DNA of 64,000 nucleotides from JAICLK01 sp963810525 (GCA_963810525.1 CAWENB010000006.1:62001-126000); one strand, 5' to 3'; positions 14,285-23,004 are shown, counted from the first letter of the stretch. A program made the numbers and translations. Notes: generated from the letters alone by a model not told the origin.

Positions 14285-16792
14285 ATGAAACGTTATAATC
14301 CCAAAGAGATCGAACCCAAGTGGCAGGCCAAGTGGATTGCCGACAAACTATACGAAGCTGAAGACAGCTCCGACAGGCCTAAGCGCTATATTCTGGAGTA
14401 TTTCCCGTATCCGAGCGGTGCGGCCATGCATGTCGGTCATGTGCGTAATTACACTATCGGCGACGCTTTGGCGCGGTACGCCCGCATGAACGGCTTCAAC
14501 GTGCTGCATCCGATGGGCTGGGATGCCTTCGGGCTGCCGGCGGAAAATTACGCCATCAAGACCGGCATCAGCCCGCAAGAAGCCATCAATCAAAACACCA
14601 CGCGATTCAAGCAGCAACTGACGCAAATGGGTTTTGGCTATGATTGGTCGCGCGAGATTGCCAGCTCTGATCCGGCGTATTACAAGTGGACGCAATATTT
14701 TTCCTGCTGCTGTTCAAGCGTGGCTTGGCGTATCAGAAGGAGAGTCCGCAGTGACTGGTGTCCGGTCGACAAGACCGTGCTCGCCAACGAGCAGGTCGAG
14801 AATGGCCGTTGCTGGCGCTGCGGCAGCGAGGTTGAGAAAAAATCACTCAAGCAGTGGTTCTTCAAAATTACCGACTACGCCGACCGACTGGAGAAAGACC
14901 TGGACGAGGTCGACTGGTCCGACTCTATCAAGACAATGCAGCGCAATTGGATCGGGCACAAGACGGGGATCAATATCACCTACAAAGTCGTGAACGCCAA
15001 AACCGAAGAGGAGATTACGGTGTTTACGACCCGGCCGGATACGAACTTTGGAGCGACGTTTATCGTATTGGCGCCCGAGCACCCGTTCGTGCAAAAGGTA
15101 ATGAGCCAGGAGATCGTACCGAAGAATGATTCCTCGCATTGGCAAGCTGTCGAGCATTATGTGCAGAAGGCTCTGAGTAAGAGCGAACTTGAGCGCAAAG
15201 AAGAGGGTCGTCTGAAAACCGGCGCGTTTACCGGGTTGTACGTGGTGAACCCGCTCAATAAACAAAAGCTACCGATATGGGTTTCCGACTTCGTGCTGGC
15301 CGGTTTCGGTACCGGGGCGGTGGTCGGTGTTCCCGGTCATGATAGGCGCGACTTTGAGTTCGCCAAAGAATTCAAGCTGCCGATAGTTCGGGTAGTGGTC
15401 GGTGCCGACGGCGACACCTCGCCGATCACTAAACCGGAGCAGGTGCAGGAAAAAGCTGGCGAGATGATCAACTCCGGACCGCTCGACGGCCTCGACATCC
15501 ATGAAGCCACCGAAAAGATGAAAGACCTGATGGAAGAAAACGGCATGGGTAAGCGGACCCATAGCTATTCCATCCGCGATTGGCTCATCAGTCGTCAGCG
15601 CTACTGGGGTGCGCCGATTCCAATTATCCATTGTCCGAATGACGGCGCAGTGCCGGTGCCTGACGATCAGTTGCCGGTGGTGCTTCCGCCGATGGAGTCT
15701 TATGAGCCGAGCGGCGACGGCCGCAGCCCGCTGGCGCGCGTGCCGGAATTCGTGAACACCGCCTGCCCGAAATGCGGCGGTCCGGCCGAGCGTGAGACCG
15801 ATACCATGGACGGCTTTGCCTGCTCAAGCTGGTACTTCCTGCGCTTCGCCGATCCGCACGATGCCGACAAGGCATTCGATGACGCCAAGGTCAAATACTG
15901 GTTGCCGGTTGACGATTACATCGGCGGTGCCGAGCACGCCGTCATGCATCTGCTCTACGCCCGCATGTGGACGAAGGTCATATTCGACGCCGGACTCATC
16001 AATTTCAACGAGCCGTTCAAGCGACTGCGTAATCACGGTATGATTCTGGCGCCCGACGGCCAGAAGATGAGTAAAAGCAAAGGCAACGTTATCGCGCCTG
16101 ACGAGCTCATCGGGCAAGGCTACGGCGCCGATTCTATCCGCATCATGGAATTGTTTATCGGTCCCTGGAATCAGACGGCCAATTGGAGCGTCGAGGGCAT
16201 GGGCGGGTCTTACCGCTTCCTGCAGCGGGTGTGGCAACTGGTCGGCTGGCTTGGTGAGTATACCACTGAAGAAACAAGCATTCCGGACGATTTTGATTCC
16301 ACGCCGCTTAAGCGTGCCACAGCCAAAGCAACTAAAAAAGTTACCGAAGACATGGAGCGGCTGGGCTTTAATACCGCCATTGCTGCATTGATGGAACTGA
16401 CCAACGAGCTGTACGATCTCAGAAACCGCATCCAGATGCATCAGGCTCCGGAAGAATGGCGCCGTACAATCATGACGCTTTTGCAGTTGCTGGCACCATT
16501 CGCGCCGCACATCACCGAGGAGCTATGGTCGCAGCTTGGTCACCATGAATCGATCCATGTAAGCGAGTGGCCAAAGTACGACGAAAAGTATTTGGTGAGT
16601 GATACGATGACCGTTGCGGTGCAGATCAATGGCAAGCTCCGGTCCCAGCTGGAGCTGCCGTCTGACGCGGACGAAGCGGCGGTGCAGTTTGCCGCCAAGG
16701 CTGATGCCAAGGTGCAGATTCATACCGACGGCAAGGAAGTCGTTAAAACTATCTACGTGCCCGGCAAGATTTTAAACATCGTCGTCCGCTGA
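14285..16792 (+). CDS. leuS: Leucyl-tRNA synthetase with compensated frameshift
   Basis: An 835-residue class I synthetase charging tRNA-Leu. HIGH motif variant HVGH (49-52), zinc-type CPVD/CWRC module, CP1 editing domain (TTRPDTNFG, GTGAVVGVPGHD) and KMSKS (594-598) are present; length is normal. Residues 140-156 (SCCCSSVAWRIRRRVRS) are unlike the family. Reading the same DNA in the shifted frame gives FLLLFKRGLAYQKESP, the expected sequence, so one base is missing in the T run at 14698-14703 and one is extra near 14750-14752. Either two compensating mutations or two sequence errors. AAGGA lies upstream, and an extended -10 (TGATACTAT, 14266-14274) suggests an internal promoter. Confidence 0.93.
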   Translation: MKRYNPKEIEPKWQAKWIADKLYEAEDSSDRPKRYILEYFPYPSGAAMHVGHVRNYTIGDALARYARMNGFNVLHPMGWDAFGLPAENYAIKTGISPQEAINQNTTRFKQQLTQMGFGYDWSREIASSDPAYYKWTQYFSCCCSSVAWRIRRRVRSDWCPVDKTVLANEQVENGRCWRCGSEVEKKSLKQWFFKITDYADRLEKDLDEVDWSDSIKTMQRNWIGHKTGINITYKVVNAKTEEEITVFTTRPDTNFGATFIVLAPEHPFVQKVMSQEIVPKNDSSHWQAVEHYVQKALSKSELERKEEGRLKTGAFTGLYVVNPLNKQKLPIWVSDFVLAGFGTGAVVGVPGHDRRDFEFAKEFKLPIVRVVVGADGDTSPITKPEQVQEKAGEMINSGPLDGLDIHEATEKMKDLMEENGMGKRTHSYSIRDWLISRQRYWGAPIPIIHCPNDGAVPVPDDQLPVVLPPMESYEPSGDGRSPLARVPEFVNTACPKCGGPAERETDTMDGFACSSWYFLRFADPHDADKAFDDAKVKYWLPVDDYIGGAEHAVMHLLYARMWTKVIFDAGLINFNEPFKRLRNHGMILAPDGQKMSKSKGNVIAPDELIGQGYGADSIRIMELFIGPWNQTANWSVEGMGGSYRFLQRVWQLVGWLGEYTTEETSIPDDFDSTPLKRATAKATKKVTEDMERLGFNTAIAALMELTNELYDLRNRIQMHQAPEEWRRTIMTLLQLLAPFAPHITEELWSQLGHHESIHVSEWPKYDEKYLVSDTMTVAVQINGKLRSQLELPSDADEAAVQFAAKADAKVQIHTDGKEVVKTIYVPGKILNIVVR

Positions 16793-16861
16793 GCGAGCCG
16801 GCCTCCGTACAGGAACAACAACTACTGGCCATAGTAGTTTATATATGATGTAATAACTGTT

Positions 16862-17317
16862 ATGAGTGAACAGGAACCTTGCACTGAGGCTGTATTGCTC
16901 TATGATGATATCGAAGCCGCCTTTCAGCTTGAGACCGATAAGATCGGATTTTCCGGTTTAGCTGAGTCGACCGAGCGAGGCACTGACTCAACTACCTTGT
17001 TAGTACTTGTGGGCAATATAGATAGGCCTGATCTGATTAACCCAACGATTACGCTCGTGAAAGCAGAGTGGTTTCATCGTCCAACGAACATCTTTTTGTG
17101 GCTTTCAGACGGTCGGCCAGGCGCCAGAGATGCCGCGGGCTTTGTCGCCAGACCTTCAGCTTGCCTCCATTGCTTACCGGGTCTGCCGCCGGTCGAGAAT
17201 GATTTTTTACCGGACTTACGGGTGTATGTCCGGGATGCCGAGTGGGATGCGACGGCATCGAATGAATACGCGGCTTTTATTGATTGGGTTCGCGGGCGCG
17301 CATTAAAACTGTTTTAG
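16862..17317 (+). CDS. Unknown cytoplasmic protein
   Basis: A 151-residue protein without recognisable motif, signal peptide or membrane segment. It contains LLVLVGNIDRPDLINPTITLVKAEW and a Cys pair (CLHCLPG) in the middle, and ends in a helix WVRGRALKLF. TATGAT at 16844-16849 lies 12 nt before the ATG, implying a very short leader. It stands alone between leuS and rpmF. Real coding status is supported by the promoter-like box and the length; function unknown. Confidence 0.6.
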   Translation: MSEQEPCTEAVLLYDDIEAAFQLETDKIGFSGLAESTERGTDSTTLLVLVGNIDRPDLINPTITLVKAEWFHRPTNIFLWLSDGRPGARDAAGFVARPSACLHCLPGLPPVENDFLPDLRVYVRDAEWDATASNEYAAFIDWVRGRALKLF

Positions 17318-17380
17318 ATGGTTTTCTGCAACATACTCAGATTCGGGCCGGATTATACGTCGTATCGTCTTATTCCGAGG

Positions 17381-17409
17381 TTGAGATTTCATACGGTATA
17401 AGTTATAAT
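17381..17409 (+). promoter_or_regulatory. Promoter of rpmF-nusB operon
   Basis: TTGAGA (17381-17386), 17 bp, perfect TATAAT (17404-17409). The leader is about 43 nt. A second TATAAC-like box lies near 17433. Confidence 0.65.
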
Positions 17410-17458
17410 CAAGCCGAGTTTGCTATAACTACAAGTTAAGCAGGAGTTAAGGTAACAC

Positions 17459-17623
17459 ATGGGAAAGCCTAAAAAACGCACATCGCCGCGACGTACCGGT
17501 ACCCGCCGGAGTCATATTGTTCTGGAATTGGCCCGGAAGGTCAATGCCAAATCGCCGGTTCGGGTGCGCACGACCGCTCGTGAAAATCCGTCTAAAAAGT
17601 CCGCCGCGAACGCGAAATCATAA
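17459..17623 (+). CDS. rpmF: 50S ribosomal protein bL32
   Basis: A 54-residue basic protein with the bL32 N-terminal hallmark PKKRTSPRRTGTRRSH, preceded by AAGG 6 nt upstream of the ATG. bL32 sits near the peptidyl transferase centre of the large subunit. The C-terminal half (VNAKSPVRVRTTAREN and on) lacks the four cysteines that form the zinc ribbon in many bL32 proteins, so this is a cysteine-free variant. nusB follows 61 nt downstream; rpmF is commonly found near such genes. Confidence 0.8.
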   Translation: MGKPKKRTSPRRTGTRRSHIVLELARKVNAKSPVRVRTTARENPSKKSAANAKS

Positions 17624-17684
17624 GGGATTCCCTGGCTACTTGGAAGCTGCTCGTTAGCAAACAAACAGAGAAAGCAGTCAGTTT

Positions 17685-18206
17685 ATGGCATCCAATCGTC
17701 ACCTCGGTCGCATCATCGCCTTGCAAACGCTCTACGAGCAGGATTTTCGTCGTGACGCGAACGACAAAGACTTCGATTTATTAATCGTACTTGAGCGCAA
17801 TATTGCCCGCTATCAGGAGATGGTTGACGACAAGGCGTTCATTGAACAACTAGTTCTTGGGGTAGCTAAACACGAAGCTGAGCTCGATGCCAAACTGCAG
17901 CCAATTGCACCTGAATGGCCGATTGATCAAATCGCCCGCATGGACCGTATCGTATTGCGGATTGGGCTATATGAGTTGTTGCATGAAAAGGGAGTGCCGC
18001 CAAAAGTGGTTATCAATGAGGCGGTTGAGCTTGCCAAGGCCTTCGGCGGCGAAAATTCGTCGAAATTCATTAACGGTGTACTCGGAACGGCGCTTCGCGA
18101 TTACGCCGATGAGACGGCCGAACCGGAGTCCGGTGCCGAACCCGGACAAAAACTAAAAGACGGCAAATCCATTACTGCTAAGAAATCCGGGAATAAGTCG
18201 ACATGA
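17685..18206 (+). CDS. nusB: Transcription antitermination factor NusB
   Basis: A 173-residue all-helical NusB. The N-terminal RIIALQTLYEQDF and the conserved C-terminal segment APEWPIDQIARMDRIVLRIG...EAVELAKAFGGENSSKFINGVLG are characteristic. With NusE it binds boxA RNA and prevents premature termination of rRNA transcription. The last 35 residues are a polar, probably disordered tail not found in short NusB proteins. The stop overlaps the Nudix gene start (ATGA). Confidence 0.92.
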   Translation: MASNRHLGRIIALQTLYEQDFRRDANDKDFDLLIVLERNIARYQEMVDDKAFIEQLVLGVAKHEAELDAKLQPIAPEWPIDQIARMDRIVLRIGLYELLHEKGVPPKVVINEAVELAKAFGGENSSKFINGVLGTALRDYADETAEPESGAEPGQKLKDGKSITAKKSGNKST

Positions 18207-18703
18207 AGCGCCCAAGACCGCTCAAAGGTATTCGCAATTTCGTCGTCACGCGCCGGCCGGTGATCAGCGAGGTGGTGCGTGAAACGACTTCCGGCGGCGT
18301 TGTTTTTCGTCGTAATCCAAAGAACCAGCAGCTGGAAATTCTGCTCATCCAGGATGCAAAAAATCGCTGGACTATCCCGAAAGGCCACGTTGAGCCGGGC
18401 GAGGAGCACGGTGCGACCGCTGAACGCGAAATCCGTGAGGAGACCGGTCTACAGGACATGGAAGCGATCAGCTGGCTCGGCAAGGTGCAGTTCCGCTACC
18501 GACGCGCCCAGACCCTGGTGCTCATGACCATGCATATTTGGTTGGTTGAGGGCCAGGGCAATACGGACAATCTCGCGCCGGAAGACTGGTTGAATGATAT
18601 AAAGTGGTTTCCGTCACGCGATGCTATTGATAAAATAGAGTATGAAGACATCGGCAAGCTGATGCTTATTGGCATGAAAAAAATTCGAGAAGGTAAACTA
18701 TGA
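18203..18703 (+). CDS. Nudix hydrolase
   Basis: A 166-residue Nudix protein. The box GHVEPGEEHGATAEREIREE-TGL matches Gx5Ex7REUxEExGU exactly; preceding TSGGVVFRR and KNRWTIPKGHV complete the fold. It hydrolyses a nucleoside diphosphate linked to another group, such as an oxidised nucleotide, Ap4A or an mRNA 5' end; the substrate is not evident. A basic N-terminal extension of about 25 residues precedes the domain. Coupled to nusB upstream and the small gene downstream by 4-nt overlaps. Confidence 0.9.
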   Translation: MKRPRPLKGIRNFVVTRRPVISEVVRETTSGGVVFRRNPKNQQLEILLIQDAKNRWTIPKGHVEPGEEHGATAEREIREETGLQDMEAISWLGKVQFRYRRAQTLVLMTMHIWLVEGQGNTDNLAPEDWLNDIKWFPSRDAIDKIEYEDIGKLMLIGMKKIREGKL

Positions 18704-18894
18704 ATCATAAAACAAATAATTCGCATACGTCACGGTCCTACTCCGGCGGGCCCAATAACGCACAATTCAAATCTGCGGCTATACTCAGCGAGGCGCTGTT
18801 TGCGGCAACGGCCGCCGCTTTGGCCCGGCGCAAGCAAGTGAACTCGATTCTCACCCGCCACACCTTCGGGTTGCGATGGAAGCTCCCGAAATAA
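18700..18894 (+). CDS. Small basic protein between Nudix and rnc
   Basis: A 64-residue basic protein whose ATG overlaps the Nudix stop (ATGA), followed by rnc after 26 nt. The middle (AAILSEALFAATAAALARRKQ) would form an amphipathic helix. I do not recognise it. The tight spacing on both sides and coupling argue for translation; the sequence alone is weak evidence. Confidence 0.45.
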   Translation: MNHKTNNSHTSRSYSGGPNNAQFKSAAILSEALFAATAAALARRKQVNSILTRHTFGLRWKLPK

Positions 18895-18920
18895 CCAGGT
18901 GATTTCAAAACCGCGAATCT

Positions 18921-19613
18921 ATGGACTACACGAGCTATCAGGAATTTGCCCGAACAAAACTCGGCGTGACGTTTAATAATATCGACCTGCTGGTAACCGC
19001 ATTTACGCACCGGTCGTATCTGAACGAGCACAAGAAAACAGTCAAAGAGCATAACGAGCGCCTGGAGTTTTTGGGTGACGCGGTACTTGAGCTTATTGTC
19101 ACGGAATTTTTGTTTGGAAATTATTCTGACCCTGAAGGTGTTCTGACCAACTGGCGCAGCGCGTTAGTACGCACCGAGAGTATTGGTGCGGCAGCCGCTC
19201 GCAGCGGCTTTGAGCCGCTACTGAGGCTCAGCCGCGGTGAAAAGCATGGAACCGACCGCGCCCGTCAGCAAATCCTGGCCAATAGTTTCGAGGCGGTGAT
19301 CGGCGCATTGTTCCTGGATCAGGGCTACGAGGTAGTCAAGCGCTTTATAAACGACAATTTAATCGTGACTTTTAAGCAAATTCTGGATACCGGCTCGTGG
19401 ATGGATCCCAAATCACATCTGCAGGAAATCGTGCAGAGCCGAGACGGTTTCACGCCAGTATATAAAGTAGTTGGCGAAGAGGGCCCGGATCACGACAAGG
19501 TCTTTGCGGTCGGCGTCTTTGTCGACGGACAGCTTAAAGGCCGCGGAAGCGGGCCAAGTAAGCAAGCTGCCCAGCAGCAGGCAGCCGAAGCTGCACTAAA
19601 AGAGTATAGCTAG
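18921..19613 (+). CDS. rnc: Ribonuclease III
   Basis: A 230-residue RNase III. The signature ERLEFLGDAVLEL provides the catalytic carboxylates, a second acidic site lies in NSFEAVIGALFLDQG, and a C-terminal double-stranded RNA-binding domain (PKSHLQEIVQSR...KQAAQQQAAEAALKEY) completes the family architecture. It cleaves double-stranded RNA in rRNA and mRNA processing. It ends the rpmF-nusB-Nudix cluster. No Shine-Dalgarno is visible, so initiation may rely on coupling or on an AT-poor start. Confidence 0.94.
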   Translation: MDYTSYQEFARTKLGVTFNNIDLLVTAFTHRSYLNEHKKTVKEHNERLEFLGDAVLELIVTEFLFGNYSDPEGVLTNWRSALVRTESIGAAAARSGFEPLLRLSRGEKHGTDRARQQILANSFEAVIGALFLDQGYEVVKRFINDNLIVTFKQILDTGSWMDPKSHLQEIVQSRDGFTPVYKVVGEEGPDHDKVFAVGVFVDGQLKGRGSGPSKQAAQQQAAEAALKEYS

Positions 19614-19821
19614 TAACGATCTGCAAATTGTAGAGGATTCCGGCCGTTTTGCTGGAGGATGTAGAGCTTATAATTCTTGCCGGCTTAAATATTCATTGGT
19701 ATCTGGAATCGGTGCAGAGGTAAACGCGTAGCCCGACTGTTTGGTAGTACTATGAGTTACCGACAATCCGGTACTTTCAAGCCCACTGCTGGCTTGGTCT
19801 GGGCCAGGTGTCACAATCTGT

Positions 19822-19850
19822 TTGACTTCTGGGGTTCTTCTCTGTAAAAT
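19822..19850 (+). promoter_or_regulatory. Promoter of rpsP
   Basis: TTGACT (19822-19827), 17 bp, TAAAAT (19845-19850); leader about 44 nt. The preceding 19614-19821 shows nothing I can assign. Confidence 0.7.
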
Positions 19851-19900
19851 AAGACGAGATAATTTATAAACTTTCAAGAGTTAAGTGAGATAAGCCATAC

Positions 19901-20344
19901 ATGTTAGCTATTCGTATGCAACGAACCGGTCGCAAAGGTCACGCAATGTTTCGGGTGGTTGTTCAGGACTCTCGGCGTACGCCGAGCAGCGGCAGAGTGG
20001 TAGCCTACGTTGGTAGTTACGACCCGCACGGCAAGTCGGTTATTCTGCAGAAAGACAAAATATCATTTTATCTTGAAAATGGTGCACAGCCGTCAGACCG
20101 CGTGGCGAAGCTGCTACTTGGCGAGGGTGTTACGCTGCCTAAATGGGTGAAGCAGGTGTCCGCTGACAAGAAACGCGCCATCCGAAACCCTGAGAAATTG
20201 CGTAAAAACCTACCGCCGGAAACGAAACCGGAAGTCGAGACCGCCGAAAAGTCAGGTACTGAGGCATCGACTGAAACAGCCGAGCAGACGTCCGATCCTA
20301 AAACCGCAGCAGAGCCAACGCCCGCTGAAACTTCAGAAACCTAA
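19901..20344 (+). CDS. rpsP: 30S ribosomal protein bS16 with acidic tail
   Basis: The first 85 residues are a standard bS16 (MLAIRMQRTGRKGHAMFRVVVQDSR, then YVGSYDPHG, and GAQPSDRVAKLLL). The remaining about 60 residues form a low-complexity tail of Lys, Glu, Pro and Thr that exceeds the usual length (about 80-90) and is probably disordered. bS16 is needed for 30S assembly. It is followed by khpA and, further on, trmD, the classic rpsP-khpA-rimM-trmD order, but with rimM missing and a two-component pair inserted before trmD. Confidence 0.93.
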   Translation: MLAIRMQRTGRKGHAMFRVVVQDSRRTPSSGRVVAYVGSYDPHGKSVILQKDKISFYLENGAQPSDRVAKLLLGEGVTLPKWVKQVSADKKRAIRNPEKLRKNLPPETKPEVETAEKSGTEASTETAEQTSDPKTAAEPTPAETSET

Positions 20345-20408
20345 AAACGCTTTGCCTAAGTATATTTAGCCGGACATCAAACTGCTATTAAGCATAGGTG
20401 TGCCGGTT

Positions 20409-20440
20409 TGCTATAATAGAACTTGTCAGTAATGGAGGAG
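20409..20440 (+). promoter_or_regulatory. Promoter and ribosome-binding site of khpA
   Basis: TGC plus TATAAT (20412-20417), then GGAGGAG (20434-20440) 6 nt before ATG 20447. The strong Shine-Dalgarno rules out the earlier in-frame start at 20423. Confidence 0.65.
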
Positions 20441-20446
20441 ATTGCT

Positions 20447-20869
20447 ATGAGCAGCATTGACCAGCAATTTGTAGAATTTGTCGTAAAATCCTTGGTGAGC
20501 AAACCCGATGCCGTTATCGTAGAACGGCGCATCGACGAAAAGGGTGTACTGTTGGAGTTGACGGTCGACCCTGAAGACCTTGGCCGGGTCATCGGCAAAC
20601 GCGGGGCTACGGCGCAGTCATTACGCACGCTTCTCCGGGCGCTCGGCACTAAAAACGACGCCCGTTACAATCTCAAAATCGTCGACAACGGGGTTGGCGG
20701 CCACACGTCTGCCAGCGATAATGCTGATGATACATCGACTCACAATGACTACTCCGCGAAGGATGATCGCACCGACAGCGTTGATGATCACGAACCGGAG
20801 ACTCACGAAGAAAGCGTGATAAGCAAAACACGAAAAGAGCTCGAAGACCTCGATGATTTGGATGTCTAG
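20447..20869 (+). CDS. khpA: KhpA-like KH-domain RNA-binding protein
   Basis: A 140-residue protein. Residues 1-77 form a KH domain of the KhpA (YlqC) type, with the GxxG loop in GRVIGKRGATAQSLRTLLRA. The rest is a long acidic, Asp- and Thr-rich tail absent from typical 75-80 residue KhpA. It binds RNA in the cytoplasm and in other bacteria partners KhpB in cell-division and sRNA control. It sits next to rpsP as in many genomes. Start chosen by the GGAGGAG site. Confidence 0.88.
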   Translation: MSSIDQQFVEFVVKSLVSKPDAVIVERRIDEKGVLLELTVDPEDLGRVIGKRGATAQSLRTLLRALGTKNDARYNLKIVDNGVGGHTSASDNADDTSTHNDYSAKDDRTDSVDDHEPETHEESVISKTRKELEDLDDLDV

Positions 20870-20904
20870 GCTTTAACAAGCGGTCGTCTGTGTTAGTTTT
20901 TAGC

Positions 20905-20933
20905 TTGCATGAATTACTATTTTTCGATATATT
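20905..20933 (+). promoter_or_regulatory. Promoter of candidate small RNA
   Basis: TTGCAT (20905-20910), 17 bp, TATATT (20928-20933); transcription start expected near 20940. No coding frame follows before the terminator. Confidence 0.55.
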
Positions 20934-20939
20934 AGTGGC

Positions 20940-21066
20940 AAGTCGATAAAAACGACTGAAACTTTAAAACAAAAATATACAAGCTCATTGCGAGCCACTT
21001 CGTAAGCGATTTACGACTTGGGAGCTTTATATGTGGCAAAAAAGCCTTTTTATTAAGGCTTTTTTT
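20940..21066 (+). ncRNA. Candidate small RNA of about 127 nt
   Basis: The segment lies between a consensus-spaced promoter and an intrinsic terminator and has no open frame of note. Visible structure: a small hairpin GTCG-ATAAAAA-CGAC near 20942-20956, an A-rich linker, then a long interrupted stem in which AAGCTC pairs with GAGCTT, CCA with TGG and CGTAA with TTACG (loop GCGAT), followed by the terminator stem. I do not recognise it as SRP RNA, tmRNA, 6S or RNase P RNA. It may instead be a long 3' UTR of khpA, but the separate promoter argues for an independent transcript. Confidence 0.5.
21038..21066 (+). terminator. Intrinsic terminator
   Basis: AAAAAAGCCTT (21038-21048), short TTTATT loop, AAGGCTTTTTTT. 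Strong stem plus T-tract; the A-run on the other side makes it usable for both strands. It separates the candidate sRNA from the convergent histidine kinase gene. Confidence 0.85.
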
Positions 21067-21222
21067 GTTTGGCAGGCATTACGCATTTGGTGTAAACCGA
21101 ATTATTCCGAAGGGGAGGGGGAAATCGTAATTAGCATACCGTGCCCGAGCGCCGGGGAACAAATTTCAAACCATGCATAAAAACTCATTAGCGCTCGTTT
21201 AACTTTTCAATCAGTGAACGGA

Positions 21223-22488
21223 TTACGCTTTCGTACGCGGCAAGCTAAAGGTGAAAGTGCTGCCTTTGCCTATTTCCGAACCTTCGAGCCCAATACGGCC
21301 ACCGGATTGTTCAATAATCAGTTTAGAGATATAGAGTCCAAGACCGGTGCCTCTGGTGGTGTCGCGCGTGAGTAAGCTCTCGCCGGCCTGCTGGAATTTG
21401 CGGAATAATAATCGCTGCGCCTCGGACGGAACGCCGCGGCCGGTGTCGGCTACGCTGAGGTACACAAAATTATCATCTTGACGCGTGCTGGTCGTAATGC
21501 TGCCCGCGTCAGTAAATTTGATGGCGTTGCCGATAAGGTTATATACGACTTGCTTGATGCGCTGCTTGTCACCGGTGACGGCCGGTGAAGCCGCTACGCC
21601 CGAATCTATTGTCAGGACAACACCTTTTTGGCCACTCAATCCCTGCAATTCTCGTACGACGTCTTGTACGACTTCAGATAGCGTAAATGATGTCGGATTC
21701 AGTTGAATTTTACCTTGCTCAAGCGCCGAAACATCAAGAAAATCATTAACAATTCCTATGAGACGGATGGCTGAAGCGTGGATGTCGTCGATCATTTCAT
21801 TCACGTCCGGGTTCGAGATGCTGTCGCCGTAGTAACGTTTGATCATCGAGGCATTACCGCGAATCGCAGTCAGGGGCGTGCGCAGCTCGTGCGATGCTAT
21901 AAAGAAGAATTCGTCTTTGGCCCGTTCCAGCACTGCCTGCTCGGTAATATCCTCGACGAGTACGACGGCGCCGATCTGTCGCCTGGACGGACTCAATTCA
22001 CTGACCATAGGTGCGATTATGAGGCGCAGTGCATACTGCCCAAAGCTCAGCGGTTTATACTCTACCGGCTGATTCGAGGACATGCTTTTGGTGATGAGCT
22101 CACGCAACTGGATTTCCGGTTGCATGAGTGCGGTAATGCTGTCGAGCGTCCAAATTCGCAGTCTCTGGTTTTGGTTGACGGCGTCGGCCGTTTTGCTTGC
22201 CAGAATTCGGCGGACCGACGGATTGGCATAGACTACCTCCGGGTTGACATCGCACATGATGAGCCCCATATGCAGGCTGTCGAGAAATGAGTAAGCGCTT
22301 GAAGTAGAAGCTATCAGCTGCTCTGTCTTCAGTTGGACGCTGGCGCTCATGTGTTTTTGCTCATCGGTATGTTTGGTGTAGGTGTCGTTAATCTGTGCTA
22401 AGAACGGCTGCAGCTCCGACGGTACTGCATCTCCAAATGATTGGCTTATTTGCTGGGCTAAAAGCGGATGGTACGGCGATGGTTGCAT
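21223..22488 (-). CDS. Soluble PAS-domain sensor histidine kinase
   Basis: A 421-residue kinase without membrane segments. An N-terminal helical region (1-60) precedes a PAS domain (about 62-185, with LIMCDVNPEVVYANPSVRRIL), then the HisKA domain with phospho-acceptor His200 in FIASHELRTPLTAIRG, and a HATPase domain with N-box YNLIGNAIKF, G1 DTGRGVP and G2 GTGLGLYISK. It phosphorylates a response regulator; the partner is almost certainly the receiver protein encoded 39 nt upstream in the same operon. The signal is intracellular and unknown. Confidence 0.92.
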   Translation of the reverse strand: MQPSPYHPLLAQQISQSFGDAVPSELQPFLAQINDTYTKHTDEQKHMSASVQLKTEQLIASTSSAYSFLDSLHMGLIMCDVNPEVVYANPSVRRILASKTADAVNQNQRLRIWTLDSITALMQPEIQLRELITKSMSSNQPVEYKPLSFGQYALRLIIAPMVSELSPSRRQIGAVVLVEDITEQAVLERAKDEFFFIASHELRTPLTAIRGNASMIKRYYGDSISNPDVNEMIDDIHASAIRLIGIVNDFLDVSALEQGKIQLNPTSFTLSEVVQDVVRELQGLSGQKGVVLTIDSGVAASPAVTGDKQRIKQVVYNLIGNAIKFTDAGSITTSTRQDDNFVYLSVADTGRGVPSEAQRLLFRKFQQAGESLLTRDTTRGTGLGLYISKLIIEQSGGRIGLEGSEIGKGSTFTFSLPRTKA

Positions 22489-22527
22489 GGTTATAGTCAG
22501 GCTATTTATAGAGGTTTTTTTAGAATT

Positions 22528-22917
22528 TTACGCATTATCGGCTGGCTCGGGGGTGCCCAGCACACCTTTAATGATGGCTACGACTTCTTCCGGCTCTTTT
22601 TCGCTTTTGACTATAATCTGGACGGCGCCTTTTTCGAGCGCCATTTGGGCAATGCGCATATCTGCCAGGTTGGTCAGAATAATGACGGGAATGGGCGCAG
22701 TTGCCGGCTCGGCCTTGAGTTTGGTCAACATCTCGATGCCGTTCATATTTCGCATCATGACGTCAAGCAGGATGATGTCGGGATGAAACGTAGTGATCAG
22801 TTCAAGGCCCTGTTGACCGTCCTCAGCCAGCTCAGTCTCGAAATTTTCGAGCTTAAACAATTTTTGGTACATGCGATAGATGAGCGGATCATCTTCGACG
22901 AGCAAAATTTTCGACAT
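22528..22917 (-). CDS. Single-domain response regulator
   Basis: A 129-residue receiver domain with no output domain. Acidic pair EDD (8-10), phospho-acceptor Asp52 in ILLDVMM, Thr82 (ILTN) and Lys104 (VKSE) are all conserved. It is the first gene of the two-gene operon with the histidine kinase. Lacking a DNA-binding domain, it must act through protein contact or as a phosphorelay intermediate. The short tail GTPEPADNA is disordered. Confidence 0.92.
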   Translation of the reverse strand: MSKILLVEDDPLIYRMYQKLFKLENFETELAEDGQQGLELITTFHPDIILLDVMMRNMNGIEMLTKLKAEPATAPIPVIILTNLADMRIAQMALEKGAVQIIVKSEKEPEEVVAIIKGVLGTPEPADNA

Positions 22918-22995
22918 AGGAGTTAGTCTTAGCCTTTCTTGCTAGTAAGTATAGCCCGCACTGTTAAAGCGGGCAACTGCTGCGCACTAGGGCTA

Positions 22996-23004
22996 TGCTA
23001 CTAT
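22996..23004 (+). promoter_or_regulatory. Extended -10 promoter of trmD, leaderless
   Basis: TGC plus TACTAT (22999-23004); the GTG start codon of trmD at 23012 comes 7 nt later. Confidence 0.55.

Noticed and set aside
15824..16510. Minus-strand frame of 228 codons inside leuS
   Set aside because: Antisense to conserved LeuRS sequence including KMSKS; His- and Val-rich shadow composition.
19668..19877. Minus-strand frame of 69 codons upstream of rpsP
   Set aside because: It starts with TTG without a ribosome-binding site and overlaps the good rpsP promoter at 19822-19850.
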